A stretch of 64,000 bases of DNA from Brevibacillus composti (GTDB taxonomy: Bacteria; Bacillota; Bacilli; Brevibacillales; Brevibacillaceae), in the NCBI RefSeq assembly GCF_016406105.1, contig NZ_CP066308.1, positions 3,273,501 to 3,337,500 on the forward strand, given 5' to 3'. The notes under the pieces are model-generated. The model was not told the origin of the DNA. It saw nothing but the letters and a program-made list of their open reading frames with translations, and did no database searches. The translations under genes and the position numbers were made by a program. The stretch's first letter is position 1; every line of letters begins with the position of its first letter. Positions 8,262 through 15,490 of the stretch are shown one piece after another.

Positions 8262-9035
8262 ATGCACGGCCCGGACGGCACTGATTATCCGAACAAGATT
8301 ACGTTCCTTGAGATGGATGCGCCGGAACGGCTCGTCTACGCTCACGGGGACGATGAAGACGATGAGCATTTTCGGGTAACCGTCACCTTCCGCCAAGAGG
8401 AAGACCAGACCACCACGCTGACCATGCGGATGCAGTTCAAAACGGCAGAGCTGCTGGAGCAATCCGTCAAAGAATACGGGGCGATCGAAGGCGCAGAGCA
8501 GACGCTGGATCGACTGGAGGAGCAGCTCCCGAAAGTCATGCTGATCCGCGCGCAGGGACAGACCTTTGCGATGGAGCGTATCTTCGATGCACCACGGGAG
8601 CTCGTCTTTCAAGCCTTTTCGCAAGCCGAGCACTTGAAAAATTGGTGGGGGCCACGAGGGTGGACGCTTCCTGTCAGCGATCTGGATTTCCGTCCGGGCG
8701 GGACTTGGCATTATTGCATGAAATGCGTTGATCCGAACCAAGGGGATTTCTACGGCTTCGAATCTTGGGGCAAATCGGTCTATCATGAAATCGTCGAAGG
8801 GGAAAAAATCGTCTACATCGACTACTTCTCGGACGCAGAAGGAAATGAATCGAAAGAGTTTCCTTCCAGCAAGACCACCCTGCGCTTCTTCGATTATCAG
8901 GGCAAGACCAAAGTCGTCAGCGAAACGCTCTACGATACCCCGGAAGCACTGAAGACTGTCATCGATATGGGGATGGAGCAAGGCATCACAGAAACCTGGG
9001 ATCGTCTCGCCGAGCATCTGCAGTCCGTTCAATAA
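8262..9035 (+). pseudogene. SRPBCC (AHSA1-like) two-domain protein lacking its N-terminus
   Basis: The second domain is complete: FAMERIFDAPRELVFQAFSQ, then HLKNWWGPRGWTLPVSDLDFRPGG and the C-terminal helix GITETWDRLAEHL. A first copy is present only from its middle (YVMHGPDGTDYPNKI, PERLVYAH, LTMRMQF); its own FDAPRELVF-type start and WWGP strand are gone. The ATG at 8262 has GGAG seven bases upstream, so a truncated protein could still be made. START/AHSA1 domains bind small hydrophobic ligands or Hsp90; no role can be assigned here. Confidence 0.7.
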
Positions 9036-9046
9036 TAAATATAGAA

Positions 9047-9081
9047 AAAAAGGAGGCTCCGCTTACCCGGACCTCCTTTTT
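9047..9081 (+). terminator. Terminator after the SRPBCC gene
   Basis: Arms AAAAAGGAGG and CCTCCTTTTT with an inner TCCG/CGGA pair; symmetrical, so it may also stop transcription from the minus strand. Confidence 0.75.
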
Positions 9082-9186
9082 ACCTTATTCGTATATCGCA
9101 AAGATTCTCTCTCGTTCTATTCCGTCATCTAGCTCCGTGCTGCTTGCTTGCCACTCGGCGAAGGCTCGCCGGAAGGTGCTGCCTGA

Positions 9187-9327
9187 TCAATGCCCAGGAT
9201 CAGCATCCAACGGGGTAACGATTGGCGGATTGAGTTGTTTGGAAAGATCTGCGTTTACCACGCTCATGGAGTGCAGAGATCCGATCAGGCTTAAGGACAA
9301 TACCAGGGATGCCATCACTTTTTTCAT
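9187..9327 (-). CDS. Candidate signalling pro-peptide of the adjacent HTH-TPR regulator
   Basis: A 46-residue product with Lys-Lys after the Met, a hydrophobic core (residues 5-17) and a probable signal peptidase site after VNA (residue 26). About 20 residues remain, ending LNPPIVTPLDADPGH. The ATG at 9327 has GGGAGAGG eight bases upstream. It starts 22 bp after the stop of a helix-turn-helix TPR regulator and is in the same direction. This matches NprX, PapR and Phr pro-peptides: small, exported, encoded directly after their receptor, with the active peptide cut from the C-terminal part. The peptide has no recognisable sequence match to a known pheromone; the call rests on architecture. Confidence 0.65.
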   Translation of the reverse strand: MKKVMASLVLSLSLIGSLHSMSVVNADLSKQLNPPIVTPLDADPGH

Positions 9328-9349
9328 AACAAACACCTCTCCCTATTTT

Positions 9350-10633
9350 TCAATTTTTACCACCAATCCTATTATACACATTATAGAGGGCTTCTACATA
9401 CCTAAAATTTATAAATTTGGAATTTTTTATAAAATGGGACAAAATCTCATTCATACAGGCATGAATCTCTTCCCATGCACGCACCGCTCCAAATTCCTGC
9501 AAGCTCAGGCAGTAGCTCTCCATCCCTTGATCCGCCTGTCCCGTGCTCATCAGATAGTTTGCTTTTTGCCGGTAGTACCTGCCGAGTGAACGATGTTTAT
9601 AAGGGGTTTCCGGCGCTTCAGGCAGTATTTCCGGTTCCTCTTTAATGATCGCCGCACAGGCGTCTTTCTCTCCTAATTGCCAATAAATATCGAATAGCTC
9701 ATTTACCACGTGAATGCGGTTATCCCGGCTAAGTTCGCGCCTGCAGGCTTGCAGAAGAGGAATCGCGGCCTCGAACTCTTTTTTTCTTGCTTTGGTTACA
9801 GCACGGGTGATCATCGTAGATTCCATAACGAAGTCGTACTCATACGTTTCAAATTCCTTCAGATGTTCTTCCACCGCATCATAATGGCCGAGCCGCGAAA
9901 ACGAGTTAATCATCGCCAAATAGGCTCTGGCTTTCAACTCGCTGGTGCTGCGATCTTCCATGAATCCCGCCTGGCTATAGGAAATACATTTCTCGTATTT
10001 TTTTATATTATGGGCATGCAGGGCCATCCGATAGTAAAAGACGACTCTTTGTTCCGGGGATAGAAAATCTACGTAATGCGTAATTTCCTCTCCATGTTGA
10101 AAAGTGTCTTCCAAACGGAAGAAGTCTCGACGTTCGATCAGATACGATTGCAGCAGGCCTTTGGCGATATACTGCGGAATTCCCCGTTCTCTCGCATATT
10201 TGACGATCGTGTTGTACAGGAGGATTTTGACATCCACTGCGGAAATGCGATCCGCTGTAGTGTATAGAAGCTGCAGGGCCGAGTAGGAATCTTGTTGCGG
10301 GGATTGCAAGATTTGCAAAGCGATCTTGGAGATGAAGGAAAGATTGGATCGTTCGATGGCTTCCAGGAGTATTTCGTGCAGCACTTCTACCCTCTGCTCG
10401 ATTTTGAGATAAGGTTCAATCATTTCTTCAAATGGGATTTGAAGCGCGCGGGCAATCGCTTTTGTCGTCTTCAATCCAGGGCGCCGGGTATCGCCGTTTT
10501 CGATTTTGGAGATGACGCCCTTGTTGAGTCTTGCCCGATTTGCCACCTCAGACAACGTCAGGTTCGCCTCTTTCCGGTATTTCTGGATCAGCTCGCCTAT
10601 CGTTGTGTAAGATAGCACCTCTGGTACCGTCAT
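9350..10633 (-). CDS. HTH-TPR regulator of the RRNPP type
   Basis: A 427-residue protein. Residues 11-67 form an HTH_3 (Xre) DNA-binding domain (LTLSEVANRARLNKGVISKIENG). The remainder is all-helical with TPR-like repeats (YKHRSLGRYYRQKANYLMS near residue 360 and several earlier), the layout of NprR and PlcR cytoplasmic pheromone receptors. The ATG at 10633 follows GGGAGGTGG by six bases; the open frame upstream to 10735 contains the promoter. A 46-codon signal-peptide gene follows after 22 bp. I infer that the re-imported peptide controls DNA binding. Likely targets are nearby, but the upstream ligase gene has been broken by an IS element. Confidence 0.8.
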   Translation of the reverse strand: MTVPEVLSYTTIGELIQKYRKEANLTLSEVANRARLNKGVISKIENGDTRRPGLKTTKAIARALQIPFEEMIEPYLKIEQRVEVLHEILLEAIERSNLSFISKIALQILQSPQQDSYSALQLLYTTADRISAVDVKILLYNTIVKYARERGIPQYIAKGLLQSYLIERRDFFRLEDTFQHGEEITHYVDFLSPEQRVVFYYRMALHAHNIKKYEKCISYSQAGFMEDRSTSELKARAYLAMINSFSRLGHYDAVEEHLKEFETYEYDFVMESTMITRAVTKARKKEFEAAIPLLQACRRELSRDNRIHVVNELFDIYWQLGEKDACAAIIKEEPEILPEAPETPYKHRSLGRYYRQKANYLMSTGQADQGMESYCLSLQEFGAVRAWEEIHACMNEILSHFIKNSKFINFRYVEALYNVYNRIGGKN

Positions 10634-10664
10634 CCGCCCACCTCCCAATTTATGGTTTTTAAAA

Positions 10665-10693
10665 ATTTTATCATCTTCATTTATTTTTGTGAA
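10665..10693 (-). promoter_or_regulatory. Probable promoter of the HTH-TPR regulator
   Basis: TTCACA, 17-bp spacer, TAAAAT on the minus strand, 31 bases upstream of the ATG at 10633, in an AT-rich gap after the ligase fragment. Confidence 0.5.
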
Positions 10694-10731
10694 TAGAAGA
10701 TCCATTCCTCTGCATGGCACCCGGCAGCCGT

Positions 10732-11638
10732 TCATTCCCCTGTTTGCCGCAGCCGCTTCTTGTCCCGCTTCCCTGCGTGCGTATAGGAGATCCGGTCGAC
10801 GAAGACGATCTCTCTCGGCAGCTGATGCCTCGCCACTCTGGGGCGCAGCCAGTCCAAGAGTGCCTCCGCGCTTGCGTCCGCGTGGGGAACGGGCTGCACG
10901 AACGCTCTCAGCCTTTGCCCATACATCTCATCCGGTACGCCGATCACAGCCACATCCTCCACCAGCGGATGCTGGCTGAGCATCTGCTCCACCTCCAGCG
11001 GGTAGACATTCACACCGCCAGATACAATCATCTCATCCGTGCGTCCGCATAAAAAATAGTACCCGCGCTCATCCCGGTAGCCCAAATCCCCTGTCTCGAT
11101 CCAGGAGCCATCCCAATTCCGCATGGACCATCTGTTTTTGATGCAAATTTGACCGATCTCACCGACGCCCAGCTTATTCCCGCGATGATCCCGCACCTGC
11201 AGCCGGGCACTGCTGATCTTTTTGCCGATCGTCTGCGAGGCAGCCTGCAAATCCTGGGGCGTCGCGATGAGATTCAAGCCCGCTTCCGACGTCCCGTACA
11301 AGTTGTACAAGACTGGGCCTAATTTGCCGAACACCTCGGCCACCAGCTTGGGACTCAGCGTTGCCCCGCCTGATGCGATGCAGGAAAGCGACTTTAACGC
11401 CGCGGCATCTTGCTTTAGCATCTTGGCCAGCATGGTGGGGACGACGGTGACGATATCGACAGCATGCTCCTGGATGAGAGCGCATGCCTTTGCGGGGGAA
11501 AAGCCGGGGGTGAGCACGACTTTTTTGCCCAGGGCGATGCATAACAGCAGAATCGCGATGCCATAGCCGTGATAGAGCGGCGTCGCGATGTAGGCCGCTT
11601 GGCAGCGCAGCAGACGCAGCCTCGTCAGCAGCGCGGGT
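10732..11638 (-). pseudogene. Acyl-CoA/AMP ligase cut by an IS21 element (C-terminal part only)
   Basis: About 300 residues of an ANL-superfamily adenylating enzyme remain: PLYHGYGI, NLYGTSEAG, TGDLGYRDERGYYFLCGRTDEMI with the conserved Asp-Arg hinge, GVNVYPLEVE and the C-terminal AGKRDKKRLR containing the catalytic Lys. Complete enzymes have 500-550 residues; the N-terminal ~200, including the TSGTTG P-loop-like motif, are missing. The break coincides with the left end of the IS21 element at about 11643. No matching N-terminal part is found on the far side of the element, so more than a simple insertion happened. Confidence 0.85.
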
Positions 11639-11725
11639 ACATCGCTCATAAAAAAGTTGACCACCTGAGCACCTCTTTCCTGTATCTTGTAGTTGTCTAG
11701 ACAACAAGATATAGGAGGAAAGGAA

Positions 11726-13234
11726 ATGCTTCAGATGGCTAATTATGAGTTTATCAGGAAACAACACTTTCTGCTAGGGAAGTCGATTCGTCAAATTTCT
11801 CGCGAAACTGGCTACTCTCGTCAAGTGATACGAAAAGCCTTGACATCAACGGAAATCCCTGTATATCAGCTTTCAAAACCGAAACCGAAGCCAGTCATTG
11901 ATTTTGTCAAGCCCATCATCTTGGAATGGCTGCGTCAAGATGAACAAGCTCCCCCGAAGCAGCGTCATACTGCCAAACGTATTTACCAGAGACTCGTTGA
12001 CGAACATGGATTCACCGGCGGTGAATCTACCGTACGAAGATACGTCCGAGAGTTGCGGGTTTCTCCTCCTAAAGCATTTGTCCCTCTCGATTTCCCGCCA
12101 GGGCGATTTGCTCAATTTGACTGGGGTGAGGTTACGGTTCATTTACAAGGGAAACAAGTGAAGGTTCAAGTTTTTTGTATGCGTTGCACATACAGCAGAA
12201 AGATTTTCATCAAGACATTTGCTCATCAGAAGCAAGAGGCTCTTCTCCAAGGTCATGTAGATGCTTTTGAATTTTTCGGTGCAGTTCCCCAAGTCATCAC
12301 ATACGACAACCTGACAACAGCCGTTAAGAAGGTATTGGAAGGCAAAAATCGCGAGGAACAAGAGCGATTTATTCAGCTACGTGCGCACTACCTGTTTGAA
12401 AGCTATTTCTGTGATCCGGGAAAAGGGCATCAAAAAGGCCAAGTGGAGAACCTCGTACAGTTTGCCCAGAGGCAATTTTTTACACCTGTGCCTAGTGTTT
12501 CTTCTCTGGAGGAGCTAAATCAAATCCTCCTCGAAAAATGTATCTCTTACGAGAATACAACCGTTCCCCGGTCTTCGCTAACGGTTGGAGAAGCATTTGT
12601 TCAAGAGTTGCCCATTATGCTTCCATTGCCTCCACGGCCATTGGATTGTTTCCGTGTTGTACCCGTGAAAAGCAATACGCTATCCATGATCCACATTGAA
12701 AAAAATGCCTATTCCGTCCCGGTTTCCTATGCTTCGACCCAACTTGCTTGCCGGGTGTTTGCTGAAAAAATTGAAGTGTATCACGGAAAAAGCCTGATTG
12801 CGACGCATGAGCGGTGCTTGGAAAAGGGAAAGGAGATTTTGCAATACGATCATTATCTGGATTTACTTCTTATTCGCCCAGGAGCAGTTCTTTATGCCAG
12901 ACCATTGCATCAGGCAGGACTACCTGCCATTTACCAAAAGTTCTTGGACAAGTGCCGTAACCGACCAGGAGGGATGAAGGAGTTCGTTCGACTCTTGCTT
13001 TTGCACCGTGAATTCGATACTTCTCTCGTCGAAGAAGCACTGGGGGAGGCCTGGCAAAAAGGGATGTTCCAGTATGATGCCGTAAGGCAATTATTGCTTC
13101 AGCGAACGTTGCCAGAACACCGTCTGCCCCAACTCTCGTTGGCGGAGGATAGCTCTGTTCCACGTATTCAGGTAAAGGCCCCAGATCTTAGCCAGTACAA
13201 TCGTTTGTTACAGAAAAGGAGTGTGGTTCATTGA
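11726..13234 (+). CDS. istA: IS21-family transposase IstA
   Basis: A 502-residue DDE transposase. The N-terminal helix-turn-helix (HFLLGKSIRQISRETGYSRQ) is followed by the rve integrase core: FDWGE (first Asp), ITYDNLTTAV (second Asp) and the Glu in GHQKGQVENLVQFAQR. The ATG at 11726 has AGGAGG seven bases upstream. Its stop overlaps the istB start, as usual for this family. Confidence 0.93.
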   Translation: MLQMANYEFIRKQHFLLGKSIRQISRETGYSRQVIRKALTSTEIPVYQLSKPKPKPVIDFVKPIILEWLRQDEQAPPKQRHTAKRIYQRLVDEHGFTGGESTVRRYVRELRVSPPKAFVPLDFPPGRFAQFDWGEVTVHLQGKQVKVQVFCMRCTYSRKIFIKTFAHQKQEALLQGHVDAFEFFGAVPQVITYDNLTTAVKKVLEGKNREEQERFIQLRAHYLFESYFCDPGKGHQKGQVENLVQFAQRQFFTPVPSVSSLEELNQILLEKCISYENTTVPRSSLTVGEAFVQELPIMLPLPPRPLDCFRVVPVKSNTLSMIHIEKNAYSVPVSYASTQLACRVFAEKIEVYHGKSLIATHERCLEKGKEILQYDHYLDLLLIRPGAVLYARPLHQAGLPAIYQKFLDKCRNRPGGMKEFVRLLLLHREFDTSLVEEALGEAWQKGMFQYDAVRQLLLQRTLPEHRLPQLSLAEDSSVPRIQVKAPDLSQYNRLLQKRSVVH

Positions 13235-13974
13235 GTACGAGTTTTCTGCTTGAAACCTACGCGAAACGCCTTCGCTTACCTGCGATGAAACGTGTCTATA
13301 AGGAAATCGCCCATGATGCTTCTGAACGGCAAATTCCTTACGAGGAGTTCCTCTTGGCACTACTAGAGCAAGAAGTTCAGCAAAGGGATGCTAACCAAAT
13401 CGCAAGTCGCATCAAGCACGCCAAATTCCCTTCTATGAAAACGCTCGATCAATTTGAATTCTCAGCGATCCCGTCTCTCAATAAGCCCAAATTGCTTCAA
13501 CTGGCTCGTTGTGAGTACATCGAAAAGGCTGAGAACATCATGTTTATCGAAAACTCTGGCACTGGCAAAACTCATCTCTCCATTGCACTCGGGAAGGAAG
13601 CTTGCCATCATGGCTATTCCGTTCAGTTTTGGACTGCCGCTAAAATATGTAACGAGCTTATGGAAGCTCAGTCCCAAAAGCGAATCCTCCAGCTAGAGAG
13701 GCAATGGTTGAAAACGGATTTGATTATTTTGGATGAAGTCGGGTTTGTCCCTCTGAGTCGGACCGGGGCGGAGTTATTATTCCAATTTTGTGCGGCCCGC
13801 TATGAGAAAGGAAGCATGATCATTACCAGCAATCTGGAATTTACGGAATGGACACAGATTTTCAAAGATGAGCAAATGACGTCAGCCCTGGTTGATCGAC
13901 TTACCCATCGTGCCCATATCTTTGCAATGAATGGAGACAGTTATCGCTTTAAGCAGAGCATTCAAAGATCGTGA
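13231..13974 (+). CDS. istB: IS21-family ATP-binding helper protein IstB, with altered Walker A
   Basis: A 247-residue AAA+ protein of the DnaC/IstB type that helps IstA choose targets. Walker B is intact (LIILDEVGFVPLS), and the sensor region SMIITSNLEF is present. In the P-loop the usual leading Gly is replaced by Glu: IENSGTGKTH instead of a G-x-x-G-T-G-K-T sequence. A single GGA/GGG to GAA change would explain it. The element may therefore be inactive, although the invariant Lys and Thr remain. It overlaps istA by four bases. Confidence 0.9.
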   Translation: MSTSFLLETYAKRLRLPAMKRVYKEIAHDASERQIPYEEFLLALLEQEVQQRDANQIASRIKHAKFPSMKTLDQFEFSAIPSLNKPKLLQLARCEYIEKAENIMFIENSGTGKTHLSIALGKEACHHGYSVQFWTAAKICNELMEAQSQKRILQLERQWLKTDLIILDEVGFVPLSRTGAELLFQFCAARYEKGSMIITSNLEFTEWTQIFKDEQMTSALVDRLTHRAHIFAMNGDSYRFKQSIQRS

Positions 13975-14126
13975 TCATGAAAAAGTTACCCACCCGACGG
14001 GTGGATTGATTTTTGCCATGGTGGTCAATTTTTTGATGAGCACGGTGGTCAACATTTTGATTGACATTCACATATGTGAAGAGAGGAGGACAGGAGCCTA
14101 TGGATCTCCCTCTGCAACGAACCAAC

Positions 14127-14163
14127 AAAAAATCGCCGGATGAGGCAATCCTTAACCGGCGAT
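14127..14163 (-). terminator. Minus-strand terminator downstream of the beta-propeller-like gene
   Basis: Arms ATCGCCGG/CCGGCGAT with a 16-base loop, followed on the minus strand by TTTTTTG. Confidence 0.6.
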
Positions 14164-14236
14164 AGTGGGTCAAAATAAAGTTGTTATGGCCACAAAGTTA
14201 TATCCATTTCTGCTCGTATGATACAAATTTAATATA

Positions 14237-14895
14237 TTATCCTTTCAATTTCGTACAATAGATCCCAGATTCTAGTCTTACGATTTCATTTTTCTTTAAT
14301 CTCAAATACTCCCAAACAGGCTCAGCAAATCTTTGATATTCTGTTACCTCATTAGTTTCTCTATTCACCATACAAATTCGGTAATTTCCCATATCACAAA
14401 CGAATATCCCCTCCTCATATACAGATACACTCTCTGGATGATCAAAAACTGTTGTGTTCCATTCCTCTCCTATACATTGCTCCTCCTGGAAATCTAGCAA
14501 AGAATATTTTTGATTGTATGTGCGGTAGGGTAGGCACACCATATTGAATTACCGTCAAGTGCTATGTCGTATACGGTATTAAAGGGGTCTTCAAATGTAC
14601 GGAGAAGTACACCATGTACATCAAAGTGATGAATATTAGAGGATTGGAAAAAGGATACGTATAAAGAACCATCTGGAGCAAATTCTGAATCGGTTATATT
14701 ATCTCCAAACAATTTCACAACGTGTTCATATGCACTGCCATATTTGATTTTAAAGTATTCCGTTTTACTTACTTCAACAATGTTCTTGAAATTAAACCTG
14801 TAGTAGCCTAAATCCTCACCATACTCTCCTAATTTGTTGAAAAGAATGGAGTCACCATCTTTTATCAATGCCCACCCATCAGCAATAAACTCCAC
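14237..14895 (-). pseudogene. Frameshifted beta-propeller-like protein of unknown function
   Basis: Two overlapping frames (14494-14895 and 14237-14542) read as one protein of about 220 residues when one A is added to the A5 run at 14517-14521: the sequence then runs AHTIKKYSLLDFQEEQ without a break. The product has NHL/SMP-30-like blade motifs (SEFAPDGSLYVSF, YDIALDGNSIWCAYPT, VSVYEEGIFVCDMGNYRICMVN). Base composition is clearly more AT-rich than the neighbours, which suggests transfer. It begins with ATG at 14895 with GGAGGGAAGAATGA nearby. Function is unknown. Confidence 0.65.
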
Positions 14896-15064
14896 TCATT
14901 CTTCCCTCCAATAAAAAAATCCGATCTCACTCTATTGGTTATCCCTATACCAAGTTTTGAAAATAGTTTCCTTCTAAACACCCAACCAACATGTTGAGTG
15001 GGGGTTTGTCTTTCACAAACAGCAAAAAACCCTCGATTTCTCAAGGGTTCTACGATCGTATGTA

Positions 15065-15140
15065 TGGTGGAGCATAGCGGGATCGAACCGCTGACCTCTA
15101 CACTGCCAGTGTAGCGCTCTCCCAGCTGAGCTAATGCCCC
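15065..15140 (-). tRNA. tRNA-Ala (anticodon GGC)
   Basis: The minus strand folds as a cloverleaf: acceptor GGGGCAT/ATGCTCC with one G-U pair, D-arm AGCTCAGCTGGGAGAGC, anticodon stem CTACA/TGTAG around loop CTGGCAG, and GGTTCGATCC T-loop. CCA is encoded (15065-15067). Anticodon GGC reads GCC/GCT alanine codons. Confidence 0.95.
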
Positions 15141-15175
15141 ATATGTACAAGTCGTGTTTCTCGCTTACATTCTGA

Positions 15176-15204
15176 AGTATAGCACATCAAAAAGTATGTT
15201 GCAA
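15176..15204 (-). promoter_or_regulatory. Promoter of tRNA-Ala
   Basis: TTGCAA, 17-bp spacer, TATACT on the minus strand, 35 bases upstream of the tRNA 5' end. Confidence 0.75.
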
Positions 15205-15490
15205 CTAAAAAATTGATCTTTCCCTTCTATTTTTTTGCACAGTCCTGCTCCTACCCTGTCTAGGTCACGGGCATGATCCTGACGTTCTCCTGATGATCCT
15301 CCCAGCACGTAGATACGATCTAAAATTCCCCTTGCCGCGCAGTGGGACGGACTCGGTTCGTCATGGCACCGACAAGGGGGATTATGTTATTCCATTGCTG
15401 ATCGCCGATATTGCGAGGATTTTTCACCCTATGTCGCTCACGGCCCGCTTCGCACGGACGCTGGTGCTTGTCCTGCTCTATTTTCCGGAC
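15205..15490. other. Non-coding stretch between tRNA-Ala and the stalk-domain protein
   Basis: No gene is supported on either strand; a long plus-strand open frame is the antisense shadow of the neighbouring gene. The only structure seen is the inverted repeat at 15328-15379. Confidence 0.5.
15328..15379 (-). repeat. Inverted repeat, possible terminator of the stalk-domain protein gene
   Basis: Arms CCCCTTGCCG and CGACAAGGGG (9 of 10 pairs) enclose a smaller hairpin GACG/CGTC. On the minus strand it is followed by AATTTTAG, about 110 bases after the stop at 15491. Confidence 0.35.

Larger units (their letters stand above)
11643..14063 (+). mobile_element. IS21-family insertion sequence
   Basis: The istA-istB pair is bordered by related terminal repeats. 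The left end reads GCTCATAAAAAAGTTGACCACC. The right end carries two inverted copies, at about 14019-14041 and 14042-14063 (GGTGGTCAATTTTTTGATGAGC and GGTGGTCAACATTTTGATTG). Multiple end repeats are normal for IS21. A four-base direct repeat ACAT at 11639-11642 and 14064-14067 would be the target duplication; the exact tips are uncertain by a few bases. Confidence 0.8.

Noticed and set aside
15182..15198. CATACTTTTTGA in the tRNA-Ala promoter spacer, like the box near pfkA
   Set aside because: It lacks the TGTGA half of the CcpN consensus; the likeness is limited to an AT-rich stretch.
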